DNA of 64,000 nt from Glandiceps talaboti (taxonomy: Eukaryota > Hemichordata > Enteropneusta > Spengelidae): the NCBI RefSeq assembly GCF_964340395.1, contig NC_135562.1, positions 13,733,043 to 13,797,042 on the forward strand. The letters run 5' to 3'. Positions within the stretch are counted from its first letter, which is position 1, and each line of letters opens with the position of its first letter. The notes below the pieces were generated by a model. That model saw nothing but the letters and a program-made list of their open reading frames with translations, was not told where the DNA came from and ran no database searches. Shown piece after piece: positions 36,661-49,226 of this stretch. The position numbers and the translations under genes are program-made.

Positions 36661-37601
36661 ATAAACAATAATACCAACAAAAGTAAAACATTGACAGAAT
36701 TAAATAATGTTAACATGAAATATACGATTTCATTCCTTCGAAAAGCTACAACGAAATGTTTGAAAATAGTCTGTAATGTCCGAAAAATACGAAAAATACA
36801 AAAAAAACTCCAGCACGAAAATGAATTGTACTTTTGGCGTGCACAATTTTCCTTGTGGTCTGTTGACTGGCAGAATAAGATGATAGCAGATTGAATGAAC
36901 GACGACTGGACGAAGAGCATTTACAACTTGAAAAGATCAATGACTTGTACTTAAAAACTTGAACGTGACTGTATGAGTGTACACTTGAGTGAACATTAAT
37001 TAAATGTGATTCGGTCAACCCGAAGTGACGTGTTGTCTGTGCTATGGAAAACGAATAGTCAGAAGAATAAAACAAAAACAAAATAAAACACGAACTAAAA
37101 TATTTTGAAAACAATCCAAAAATCTAAAAGTAAATATATAAATAAATAAATGAATAAATAGATAAATAAATAAACGTTTCAATTATATTTGCTTGAGAAC
37201 ATTCGTTTGACGAAACATGAAATTAATTAAATCATGTAAAACAACAAAAAACTTGTATGAATTATTAAATTATGTTAATATTTAATAAATGAAGTGGATT
37301 TGATCGAAAACACACACACGATTGAAATTAGTCTGTAACAACAAAATATACAACAACTACAGCCAGAGAGAATATTAATAATGACCTCTATAGAGTGACA
37401 TTCTTTGCCCTTGGTTTTTGGTTTCAATTCCTTTGCTAAGATTTGCGTATTATTTACAAGTCCATCCAAGTAGATGCGATTCAGATACATTGACACAGGG
37501 AGAATCTAATTGTGTATAGTTGTTAGATACTGTTTGCGATCATTACATAATCAAGTATGTCGAGATAACTATGCCATTATTTGAAATATTGCTGTATTTA
37601 C
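36661..37601. other. Intronic sequence, no exon seen
   Basis: A/T-rich, with a short (AAAT)n-like run near 37135-37172. Open frames here lack splice or domain support. Confidence 0.4.
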
Positions 37602-38103
37602 CTCTTTTTCATATACCAGGAAATTTAGATTGGCTAAAGGTTTGTTCTGCTGATCGTCGTTGATCTCAGATTGTCGCCGGAATTTAACGGATCCATAAAA
37701 TATCTTTTGTTCCTTATAGGCGATTAACTCTGTTAAAATCTCAATATGATTGTCTTCATTCTTCCGGCACTCAAGTGTCGAGAATTCTTCGTCGTCTGTT
37801 GTAAGTAGGAAATCCCTATTAATATCTACACTGATGACATCGGTTTTCTTCAGGTTTAGATTCTTAGTTTTTGAGCTAGCATATGTCTTTCTGAAGTTTC
37901 CGTCATTCAAGTGGGTCATTATCCTGTTTTCAACATTCTCTGCCTCAACACAATCTAATAACAGTGTTGTTGGTACAATAGTGTTTTGCAGCAAAATTAT
38001 ATTCACAGAGTGTATACTTTGGCGTTGAGAATCAACAAACTCAGAAACGGCTCCGGCTTTCGGTTGTTTCGATAAATGTGTAAGAAGAAATATCAATAAG
38101 AAC
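37602..38103 (-). CDS. UPA domain exon
   Basis: A 502-base exon with a clean acceptor (TTTTTCCTTCAG) and donor (AAAGAG then GTAAAT). It is phase 2 in, matching the previous exon, and phase 0 out, and encodes 167 residues. The layout fits the UPA domain that follows ZU5 in UNC5, PIDD1 and ankyrins. It has strands around HSVNIILLQNTIVPTTLLLD, then LNLKKTDVISVDI, then IAYKEQKIFYGSVKFRRQ and PLANLNFLVYEKE (the conserved LNF near the end). In known proteins UPA packs against ZU5 and helps hold the protein in a closed state. The assignment rests on order after ZU5 and on pattern, since overall similarity is modest. Confidence 0.65.
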
Positions 38104-38283
38104 CTGAAGGAAAAACAAGACCATTGTATAAGTTTTTAAAAAAAATAAACTTTTACTTGGTTCAAGGATAAAACATCACATAATAATATCCAATGTTACC
38201 TATACTCAAAATCTAAACGTAGAAAAAACCTACAAACACATAGACACAAATACGCACCCATAAATCGGGAGGCATAAACAAAG

Positions 38284-38332
38284 ACACACACACACACACA
38301 CACACACAGTACACACACACACACACACACAC

Positions 38333-38417
<85 letters not shown>
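38284..38417. repeat. (CA)n then (TA)n
   Basis: A CA repeat (38284-38334) passes into TA (38337-38417). The LINE described next starts directly after it. Confidence 0.95.
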
Positions 38418-38420
<3 letters not shown>

Positions 38421-38571
38421 GATTCCTAAGTTGGTGACCCTTAGGCAGGGTCCCTATGAAATCAAATTTGAATCCCTAGGATGAAAGGCTAATGGATTAA
38501 TGGGTACGGCTTCGCACCTGTCGAGGAATAGTATGGTACACACCAGGTCGACACACGGAATCTACCAGTTG

Positions 38572-38645
38572 ATGTGTTAGCTCATCCAGCTAAAGCAATC
38601 TAGCAAGTATTCAGGGGACGTGGGTTCGAATCCTACAGGTGTGAC
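38572..38645 (+). promoter_or_regulatory. tRNA-like patch with Pol III A and B boxes in the LINE leader
   Basis: TAGCTCATCCAG at 38578-38589 fits the A box at about 10 of 12 positions. GGTTCGAATCC at 38623-38633 is a perfect B box, flanked by arms (GTGGG and CCTAC) that pair as a T-stem. The rest does not fold as a good tRNA. It lies about 75 bases before the ORF1 start. Confidence 0.55.
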
Positions 38646-38706
38646 TTTTCTTTCGTCAATTTGATTTAATATTTTTAAAATAGCCAAGTCGGCAACAGGC
38701 AACAAC

Positions 38707-39504
38707 ATGGAAGGCATTACACCTGAACTTGACCTTGAAATCACAACCCATACTAAACCAGCTACCGAGACAACAGCAGAAACAAGTGATCTCGCAAAAG
38801 TCCTTCAAGCCATCATGGAGATGAAAGAAGACATCAAATCTCTCACAGAAACCCAGAATAATATGGTAAAATCAATGGATTTTATAAACCACCAATTCGA
38901 AAATATGAGGAAACAGATTGAAAGTATGTAGGAATGCAATGACACATTGAAGAAAGACAACATATTGTTATGCAAGAGAGTCGCGACACTTGAAACAGAA
39001 CTGCATTCCTTAGACCAATACAACCGCAGAATCAATCTTGAAATAGCCGGTATTCCTGAGTATGACAGCGGTCAGGAAAACACAGATGCCATCTCTCTTG
39101 CCGTTCTACAGAAAATCGATTCCACTGTAACTTCAGATGACATAGATATTTCCCATAGAATTGGCGCCAATCAGAACCCTGTACAACCAGGTGAAAACAA
39201 CGCACACAATCCACACCAAGGAAGTCGCCGTACAAGATCGATAATAGTGAGATTTACAACGCGAAGGATTAGAAACATGGTATACGACAAACGAAGAAAA
39301 CTCCAAGGAGTGACGACGAGAAATATCGGATACCATCAAGAAAGAAGCATATTTATAAATGAAAATCTCTGCCCATCACAACGAGTCCTACTGCCTCAAG
39401 TCAACGATGTTCGAAAACAAGCAAAGTACGACTACTTGTGGACTTACAACGGGAACATTTATGTAAGCAAAAAACAAAGCTGCTCGATCTCTTCTCATAA
39501 GTAA
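38707..39504 (+). pseudogene. LINE ORF1 protein (coiled coil plus nucleic-acid-binding part), one stop
   Basis: One frame with a TAG at 38929-38931 encodes about 265 residues. The first part is acidic and helical (KVLQAIMEMKEDIKSL, then a coiled coil). After the stop, LETELHSLDQYNRRINLEI and AGIPE are followed by an RNA-binding part (DISHRIG, RSIIVRFTTRRIRNMVYD). This resembles L1-type ORF1 proteins, which coat the element RNA. One stop is the only defect. Confidence 0.7.
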
Positions 39505-39581
39505 TGAAAGTGATATTCAAAAAATCCATTGACTACCTAACTATATATTATAAGATAAACTAAATCATGATTAAATTTTAA

Positions 39582-42540
39582 ATGAATGATGACACTTCTG
39601 AAAGTTTATTTGATGTAAATAATTTTGTTTTATCACCGCAAATGTTCAATGGCACTTTTTCAGGTCATTTCAACAATTCATTATCTATGGTTCATATTAA
39701 TGCAAGGTCTCTGAATAAGAATTTTGATAACTTACGGCTTCCTTTTGAGGATGTTATACATTTTGATTTCACTATTATTGGGGTTTCGGAGGTGAGGAGT
39801 ATTCCGGATCAAAATCTTTTTTCTTTAAATGGGTATTCACTAGAAATTAATTGTCGTGACGATACCAGGGACGGAAGTGTTGGTGCATATATTTCTACTC
39901 TATAAAGTACAAATTGTTGCAAGCTAAAGTAATTCATGCCGAGTCACTTTGGTTAGAAATGAATATTAAAAATCACAAGGTAATCATTGGTGTTATCTAT
40001 AGGCGTCCAAATACAAACCTTAAAGAATTTCAAACTAATTTAACTGAAGTGTTAGACAAGTTCAAACTCAACAGATCGGGCTGTATTTTGATGGGAGACT
40101 TTAATGTCGACCTCAACAATTCCATTATCAATTCTGAAATGTTCCTTTCTAGTATGAATTGTTTGAGTTTACACCAGCTTATTCATCTCCAACTAGAATA
40201 ACCAGCACATCAAGCACGTTGATTGATCATATTTACACCAATATATGTTCCAAAACAATCCAAACCGGTACAATTTTAACAGATGTGACGGATCACCTCT
40301 CTGTATTTGCAATATTTGATGTATGTAATTATCAGCCAAAGTATAAACAAATAGTATATAGAAGTTATAGAAATTACGACAAAGAATTATTCTTGAGAAC
40401 CCTTGGTAATGTATCTTGGAATGATATATATGAATGTACTGATGTAAATTTAGCCTATGATAAGTTTTGTTCGGTGTTCACAGACATTTGTGACTTGCAT
40501 GCACCAATTGTAAAACACAATGTAAAGAAAACCGGACGTAAGAAGCCCTGGATCACAAGAGCAATTAAGAAATCCATCAATAAGAAGCACAGATTGTATG
40601 CTAATGTCATCAATTCTGGTTTTGATATAAACGTTGTCAACAAGTATAAACGTTATAGGAATATTTTAACATCTATCCTCAGAAATGCCAAAAAGACGTA
40701 TTATAGTAATCTTTTTTTGGAGAACAGGGGTATTGTTAAGAAAACGTGGGGAATAATCAATGATATTCTTAACAGGGGCAATGAAAATACCAAGGGTGGC
40801 CTACCTGATAAACTTATAATTTCCTCTGACAACTATGACAACCAATATACCTCACCACAGGATATTGTGTCAGCTTTCAATGACTTTTTTGTTCATATCG
40901 GCCCAAAGTTAGCTGAAAAAATGGAAGGCTGCAACAAAAATTTTGGAGAATATCTCGATGCACCAAACGTTAACTCTTTCCACCTTTGTCCAACTACTCA
41001 AGATGAGGTTAAAAATATCATACATACTCTAGATGTTAAAAAGTCCTGTGGCTATGACAAACTCCCAGCTCGATTGCTAATCGACGCTGCTAATGTAATA
41101 GCTCAACCCTTACAGTACATCTTCAACCTTTCTTTTTCCTGTGGTGACGTCCCCAATGCCCTCAAAATTGCAAAAGTGAAACCATTATTTAAACAGGGAT
41201 CAGAACAAATTCCTGGCAATTATCGGCCAATTTCAATCCTTCCAATTTTAAGCAAAGTTTTAGAAAGACTAGTCGACAACCGTTTACGATCATTCATCAC
41301 ACATAACACAATACTATATGAGCATCAATATGGTTTCCGAGAAAAATATAGTACAAAATTGTCGGTTATAAACTTAGTGAATCATCTTGTTAAACAGATA
41401 GACGAAGGGGGGGGGGGGGTTACCTTTGGCATTTTCATTGACTTCTCAAAGGCCTTTGATACCATCAATCACAATATTTTATTATCTAAACTTGCACATT
41501 ATGGAATTCGAGGTTTACCCCTTTTGTGGTTTCGGGATTACCTTCGAAATCGACAGCAATATGTTGGTTCTAATGGTGTTAACTCTACCTATTCTCCAAT
41601 AACATGCGGAGTCCCACAGGGTTCTGTCTTGGGACCAACACTATTTTTATTATATATCAATGACCTGCCACTTTCATCGTCATATTTTGATTTCAGATTG
41701 TTTGCAGACGATTCGAACCTTTTTCACACTTTTCCCACAACGTTCAACAATATTGACCTGTCCATAGTAAACCACGAGTTTCATAATGTGACGGCTTGGT
41801 GTACTGCAAACAAGCTCACAATAAATGAGTCTAAAACAAAGTACATTCTTATGAGAAGTCATAGGTTTTCACCCAGTGTCAGTTGAACTCTTTATGTAAA
41901 TAGGAATGCTATTGAGCAAGTTAATTATGCGTCTTTTGTTGGTATTGTCATTGATGAACACCTGCTTTGGAAGGAACACATTTGTCATGTAAATAATATT
42001 ATAAGAAGAAAAATAGGCGCCATTTTCAAACTGAGGGAATTCGTACCGAAACATGTACTTACTTTACTCTACACCACTTTCATCCAACCTCATATATCCT
42101 ATGGGTTAGAAGTCTGGGGAAATACTTTTCATTCATATTTAGATTGTATTTTATTATCCCAGAAAATGGCTATGCGTGCTATTTCGCATAACCATTTTCG
42201 GGAACATTCTTCTCCTCTTTTCAACCAGTTACAAATTCTCGACGTTTTTAAGTTACACAAGTATTTAGTAGGGGTTTTTGTTTACGACTTAATACACAAT
42301 AATTTGCCACACTCTATAACCGATTATTGCACGCTGTTGACTTATGAATACAATACACGACAGAAGGCTCAGGGCAATTTATGTATTCCTCCAGTGAAAA
42401 CATCAGTTGGACAACAATCAATATCATATACATGTGCAACTACATGGAACGACATCAAATACAATATCAGGAAAGAACCAACACGACATAGTTTCAAGCG
42501 GTCACTTAAAATGGATTTACTAAAAGAATATATAGCATAG
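39582..42540 (+). pseudogene. LINE ORF2 (AP endonuclease and reverse transcriptase), broken
   Basis: It begins with the endonuclease: SMVHINARSLNKNFDNL, IIGVSEVR, VIIGVIYRRPNTNLKEF, LMGDFNVDLNN and [10 protein letters not shown]. The reverse transcriptase follows: [44 protein letters not shown] (motif A), [13 protein letters not shown] and FRLFADDSN (motif C with the DD pair). The C-terminus ends RHSFKRSLKMDLLKEYI. The frame shifts near 39905 and near 40160, and a TGA stands at 41884-41886. A G-run at 41407-41419 is kept in frame. The catalytic residues are intact, so decay is moderate. Confidence 0.8.
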
Positions 42541-43332
42541 TTGGCATTCTTCACCGAACTTTCTTCTCGTCACTTTTAAAATGACTTGGATTGGGGTTGG
42601 GGGAGGGGCAAGTGCGTTTAGTAACACTCGTGAATGTTTAACCATTAACCATTAATGTAAGGGGTCAAACTTGATTAGCAAAGCTATTTTCTGACTCCAA
42701 TTGCCTGTATAAATTGTGTATAAATATTTTTTTTCCAAGTGATCTGTAATTATTTCTTGTACAGGTAATAAAAATCAATCAATCAATCAATCAATCAATG
42801 TGTGTGTGTGTGTGTTACCTTTCTTAACAGTGTGTTTTAGAATAGGACATCCGTCGGTAGAAAAAGTTTTTTGCTAACACCTCCCACAAACGGTGGAATC
42901 GATCAATGAAATTTTCCCTGTTGTTCCTCCAACCAATTCTTCCCAGAACGCATGCTATAGGAATACGTATTTTCGATTTTTATTAGTAGAAATCGACTGA
43001 TTCTTACCATCAGGATTGTCGATGTTACTAGCCGCCATGTTGAATACGCAATGGACGCTGGGAAAATCAGGGCTTTGTGTTCGTCGCAATATAGACTTTA
43101 CTTGTAACTAAACGACTTGTACCGGGTACTATGTAGAATTTTCCCGCAACTTGTATTTTTGTAGTTGTTACTATATCGATCGTGCTCTGGACTAATATTT
43201 GTTACCTACCACAGCTTAAGCTTTGTAACCTTTCATTAGGAATCATTCTTAAACATTTTAACCTTAATGTCTGTACTCCTTTATTCAATGTATTCCTGCG
43301 TATTTGTGATTTTAAATTATATGATTCCAACC

Positions 43333-43462
<130 letters not shown>

Positions 43463-43718
43463 GTGTATGTTTTTGTGTGTATGTGTAGGTATGTGTGTTA
43501 GTTTTACACAAGCATGTAAGTAAAGCTCTTGTTATAGTTTAGAAACTTGTGACAACCTGTAAAACCTATACAAATGTGCATGAGTCTGTCGAAAGTACTT
43601 TGCTATTATAGGGTTCTTTCATGTCAAACCAATACTGTTAAGCCACCTGTGCATATTTTCCCTCCACCGATGTAATGTTTTTTTTACTTCACATATATGT
43701 GATTGACTTCTTTCTTAC

Positions 43719-44011
43719 CCTGATAACTTTTCCCTTTGTATAGAAACTGTCCTTTCTCTTATTACATGCTTTGTGTTGTCAGATATATCTTTCCATTTGT
43801 CATCACAATTCTCATCAACAAATATTTGGATTTTACTTGTGTCAGATTTTTGTAGAGACGCCGAGTATGTAGATGTAATTGGCAACGTCAGTGTTAGATT
43901 TTTTTTAAAGTGCAAAGGTTTCTCATTTCTTTCTTGAAAATATATTAGAGGACTGCATTGTAGTTTTTGTTTGAATACATCTTCAGTAATGCTTTCATCG
44001 GGAGTTATGAT
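43719..44011 (-). CDS. ZU5 domain (module B), second half
   Basis: A 293-base exon between a TTTTTTATAG acceptor and a good GTAAGA donor, phase 0 in and phase 2 out. It encodes IITPDESITEDVFKQKL, then SPLIYFQERNEKPLHF, KKNLTLTLPITSTYSASL and a tail with DENCDDKWKDISDNTK. These match the second half of ZU5 in UNC5 and PIDD1. There a loop with a conserved S-P is followed by F-x-K-x-V-x-L-x-L-P and by W-x-D before the UPA domain. It continues directly from the exon at 44606-44788. I see no HFS autocleavage site of the PIDD1 type. Confidence 0.7.
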
Positions 44012-44605
44012 CTATAAAAAATATATTAAAATGATATTGATGAGTTAAACAAATTTGATGGAATATATAGAACAAAACGTTAATATTACAATTATTGAAA
44101 AAATATGTGTTTGCTATTCCATCAGTACGTTGTATGCGTAAGTGGTTATTGAAAGTTGTAAATATATTACAATGTCATGGTTGTTCAATGGTGAAATACT
44201 GGCAAATATTCTCCACCTCTCTTTGCGAACAATCTTATTATCTGATAGTTACATATAGACTGCGTAAGTTTTGTCCTAGCGTTTGCATCTATAGCCTTAT
44301 CGAATATTGATTGTTGTCACCACTCGATATAACTAAATTTGATGGTTACCCTTATGGTAATGTGTTGAGAAAATTGTTGACCAAGAAGTAAATAACCAGC
44401 ATTGAAGACAACTCATTTTGGACAAATCAGACATCGAATAAAATTTGATGTCACTGTTATTTGAGATTTGATTTGAAATTTTAAGGCGTTAACTTAAAAT
44501 ACCCTTTACTTTGATTAAAATCTATAAATCCAATGTCAAAGGAAATTGTTTATAGCAACCATTTACACTGCTTCAAGGAAAGAAACTTATATAAACACAC
44601 TTTAC

Positions 44606-44788
44606 CGTTATGTTTAGAATGAGTGAATGATCAGTTGCTTCTGGAGGAATTGATAAGCGGATATTCTTGTCAACAGATGACGTGTATAGGCCACCACTTT
44701 TATTAACTTGAAATATGTTCTTGCACGGTTTAGATATAACAACAAAATAAGAGTTAGCTGTTACCTCCGATGTTGCAAAATTCTCTTG
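44606..44788 (-). CDS. End of module A and start of ZU5 module B
   Basis: A 183-base exon, phase 0 at both ends, with acceptor TTTCTTTCAG and donor AACG then GTAAAG. It encodes 61 residues. The first third, SEVTANSYFVVISKP, matches the closing strand of a ZU5 module (usually ending in A-V-V-S-R-P). The second part, SGGLYTSSVDKNIRLSIPPE, is the classic ZU5 opening (G-G-x-L, then L-x-I-P-P-x-A). The exon therefore joins two tandem ZU5 modules, as in PIDD1 and ankyrins. Confidence 0.75.
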
Positions 44789-45399
44789 CTGAAAGAAAGA
44801 TAATGGGATACCCAATTGATTTATCCAACAAACAAGGTGTTATAATTTAATTGTATTTAAGAATGTCTATGTGCTGTAATAGCTTGTGGTGCAAAAACTG
44901 CAAATTAACTTTTACAGTAACAAAACAATTAGAAGTTCACTTTATTTAGATAAGATATATCTCCGTAGGAATACTCAAGTGATTACATGGGGGGGGGGGG
45001 TGCCAGACGAAACCAAGTAGAATCTGTCACTTAACATGTGATCATCAGCGGATTTCATTTAATAAGAAGTGGCTAGCTTTCGGTTTCCTTTCTTGAACCA
45101 ACCAAGATATGTTTGTTTTTCCAAAAAGCAAGGGGTTAATGTCAGAAATGAAACGGTTACGAATCTGGGCCTCATTTATAATGACTCTATGGAATTAGGT
45201 CTTGTGCTTATTTGTACGTTATTTGCTAAACTAATGCTAGCAACTAACAAGTAACTCATTAAATGGTAGTCAGGAGCTATTTCAATGATATGTTATACAT
45301 TGGGTTTTATTAAAAACGGAGGGATTGGTGGTTTGTGATGTGACAGCGGTCGCGGTGACAATGTTTGGGTATAAAAATATCACACACACACACACATGT

Positions 45400-45404
<5 letters not shown>

Positions 45405-45476
<72 letters not shown>
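45405..45476. repeat. (TA)n microsatellite at a PLE junction
   Basis: About 72 bases of TA. The PLE coding fragment begins directly after it. Confidence 0.95.
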
Positions 45477-45479
<3 letters not shown>

Positions 45480-46320
45480 TTACAGCTGCATGCCAAACAT
45501 GGCTACCATAATCAAAGCGCATAATGCCACCATCTCCAACAGCGAAACCAAACCCACTCAAAAACCTTGTAATTGCAGACAGAAAGACACCTGCCCTTTG
45601 AACGGCGAATGCCAAACGGAAAACATCGTATACCAAGCCACCGTCCACGGAAAACAAACAAAAGTATATATCGGTCTAACAGAGAACAACTTCAAGCAGA
45701 GATACGCCAACCACAAACAGTCATTCAAACATGAAAAACACGAAAACAGTACAGAACTACCAAAACACATTTGGAAACTGAAAAGAAACAATGAGCCTTT
45801 TTCCGTATCCTGATCAATCAGCAAGACAGCCCAGGCATACACCAATAGAACAAAACGATGCAACCTGTGTTTAACCGAAAAACTAACTATTATTAAAGCA
45901 GACAAAAGCTCCACACTAAACAAAAGAACTGAGTTGATATCCAAATGCCGACACGAGAATAAGTTTTATTTGTCCAACTTCAATAGAGCATCTATCACCT
46001 AAACTAAACCCGTTAACTAACGGAACATCAAAGCCCAACATATAACAACCCGCCAACACTTACTTGTCCGCACCCAATAACTCACACAATAACAACCAAC
46101 ACCTCCACACATACAACACCTACCCACCGACACAGACAATAGTGATGGTATTTCTATTGTCTACACTCTATATATACAGCACACCCAGAGAGTAAGCCTC
46201 AGAGTTGTCTGACGATCGCACTATGCGTTACAGCCAAGAAATAGTTCCAGTATTACCAAAACTATTATGCTCTGCCACTGCGGTATAGAGCACTGTCTTA
46301 GCAGATTGATACTCACCGAG

Positions 46321-46321
<1 letters not shown>
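45477..46321 (+). mobile_element. 5'-truncated Penelope-like element with 3' terminal repeat
   Basis: It encodes the end of a PLE protein from SYSCMPNMATIIKAHNA, through CNCRQKDTCPLNGEC and VYIGLTENNFKQRYANH, to ISKCRHEN and a TAA at 46000-46002. A TGA at 45811-45813 replaces a tryptophan codon kept in the related copy at 21958. The terminal repeat after it is like that of the 21680-23190 element, but its hammerhead has lost the GAAAC box (46198-46240). (TA)n tracts bound both ends. Confidence 0.8.

Positions 46322-46410
<89 letters not shown>
46322..46410. repeat. (TA)n microsatellite
   Basis: About 89 bases of TA between the PLE at 45477-46321 and hammerhead-bearing fragments on the right. 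Confidence 0.95.
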
Positions 46411-47206
<796 letters not shown>

Positions 47207-47259
47207 ATGATAGCTCTCCAAGGTGATCGAGCACTCTACTTGGCGAAAGAAGAATGAAA

Positions 47260-47264
<5 letters not shown>

Positions 47265-47350
<86 letters not shown>
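47265..47350. repeat. (TA)n microsatellite near an exon donor
   Basis: About 86 bases of TA, ending about 20 bases from the donor of the exon 47372-47668. Confidence 0.95.
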
Positions 47351-47353
<3 letters not shown>

Positions 47354-47371
47354 CATGTATGTATGCCAAAC

Positions 47372-47668
47372 CTTCTTAGTTGATAGCTCTATCCATGTGA
47401 TGGCATCTTCACTGGTCAAAATATAATGGGGCATGATTGAGTCAATGTCATCCATCCCAAAACCTAATATAACTTTTTTGTCGAAATCTGCTTCTGAAGA
47501 ACTAATTCTGATCATATCCGATTGAATACGTTCAAAATCTTGAAGCCTCAACGATAAAATATCTTTTCTTTTGGTTATCGTCTCAACTTTGAGATGAATA
47601 TTCACTTGGACTTCGACTGGAGTAATTTCGATGTAGTACCTCGACGGCAAAACATATCGTACATCATC
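47372..47668 (-). CDS. Divergent ZU5-like module A
   Basis: A 297-base exon, phase 0 at both ends, with acceptor TTAATTCCAG and donor AAG then GTTTGG. It encodes 99 residues. YYIEITPVEVQVNIHLKVE lines up with the ZU5 opening strands of module B, without the usual G-G and P-P. FDKKVILGFGMDD and YILTSEDAITWIELSTKK line up with the later F-x-K-x-V-x-L and W-containing strands. The closing strand is in the next exon (SYFVVISKP). It is a diverged first ZU5 of a tandem pair. The assignment rests on pattern and position only. Confidence 0.55.
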
Positions 47669-48189
47669 CTGGAATTAAGCACAAAGTTAAGTCAAAACTA
47701 TTCTGTTCCAATACACACATTGTTTTAATTTTAATATGAGCATAGCCAATACTTTAGAACTTATATATATATGACAGAGGCTCAAGGACATCGACTGCAT
47801 TTGACAGTTTTTTACTGACATTGTCCCAGTAATCAAAATGTCAAAACAACCAGTGCTATCAAGTTGTGACTAGCATTTAAAACAAATAGTGTGAAAATAG
47901 TGACATGATTGCTTAAAATCAATATTTAAAATTGACTTATGATACAACATCAATTGGTAAATGTTTTGAAATTCCCTGTTGGTGGAAGTAGGAACTGTTA
48001 TGATATGTGCATACCTATTATGTTCAGCCATGATGATATTGTAATATCTTGAATTATTCATTTTGAGGGTTCATTAGATTTTATATTTGTAATTTTACTT
48101 ATTTAATTTCGTAAGTAAGTATTGTGCCTGATAACAGTTCAATTCGGACACTGTTGTTCGCGGACAATGTAATTAATTAGGTTTAGGAG

Positions 48190-48474
48190 GAGCGCGCATA
48201 TGCATCATTTGGATTTAAATAATGCAGTGCAAAGAAATGTAAAGACTGGCATTTTAAAAGTAGTTTAAAGACGCATCTGTTTAGACAACATTTCAAGTAA
48301 TTCAATTTAACTGTTCGGTTTTATTTGAAGTCATTGATTGTAACTTGTCAGTTTTGTATAATGTGAATTATTTTAATAGGTTGTATGCTTAGTCCCTCTA
48401 TGTGTGCTGTTATTTTCTTTTTACTTTTGCAATTTTTAATTGCAGTCTGTACAATACACGTGTACCGCGTTTTC

Positions 48475-48556
<82 letters not shown>
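48190..48556 (+). pseudogene. LINE 3' end with (AAAT)n tail
   Basis: FKSSLKTHLFRQHF (about 48255-48297) is the usual last block of CR1/L2-type ORF2 proteins. About 180 bases of 3' region and an (AAAT)n then (AAT)n tail at 48478-48556 follow. Everything before the last block is missing. Confidence 0.55.
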
Positions 48557-49177
48557 TAATATTATATAATAATAATAATTTTTGTAATAATCGAGTTTAT
48601 TTGAATATTAATCACCCTACCTGGGGTAGTTGTTTATGCCGAGTTCAAAAAAAGTTATCATTTTAGGAACATCTGTTGCCATGGTCACCCAAATCACCAT
48701 ATTATGCATTATTTGGCAAAATTTATGCAAAATTTGAAGAACAAAATTTTTTTACAAACAAATTCCTTACTTTTGGCATATATGCACTAGTGCTATCCAT
48801 TGTAAGACAGATTATCTAAAATTGGAGAGTGGCTTCCATGGAAACATAAAATACGCTTACATTACAAATGACATGTTTTAGTAAAAAAAATACATCTGAC
48901 ATACACCTATAATCGAATGGGTTTGCTACAACTCTGGAAATAACAGCATTGCATTTGCTTGCTTGTGGCAATGAAGAATGAGACAAGTTTCAAGCAAAGA
49001 CATACAATATTATCAGTGTCGGTAATTTTTCAAAGTATAAACACCACAGGATCCCACATCCAATGACTCTGTTTACGGATTAGGACACTGCATGTGATAA
49101 TGATCAAATGGGACAGTGTGGCTCATACCAGAGGCTCATACCATTATGAAGTATAATATTAAATACAGTTTCGTATA

Positions 49178-49226
<49 letters not shown>

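Larger units (their letters stand above)
38430..42800 (+). mobile_element. CR1/L2-type LINE, two ORFs, decayed
   Basis: A near full-length element: a 5' leader with a tRNA-like patch (38572-38645), ORF1 (38707-39504), ORF2 (39582-42540), a short 3' region and a tail of (AATC)n at 42773-42799. A simple-repeat tail in place of poly(A) is usual for CR1/L2-type LINEs. It lies antisense in the intron between the UPA exon and the ZU5 exon at 43719. ORF1 has one stop. ORF2 has one stop and two frameshifts. The exact 5' end and target duplication could not be fixed. Confidence 0.8.

Noticed and set aside
38572-38645. A functional tRNA gene
   Set aside because: Only the A box, B box and T-stem are recognisable. 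Acceptor and anticodon stems do not pair.
46198-46240. Hammerhead in the terminal repeat of the PLE at 45477
   Set aside because: The CTGACGA box and stem II remain but GAAAC and stem III are deleted, so it cannot fold as a ribozyme.
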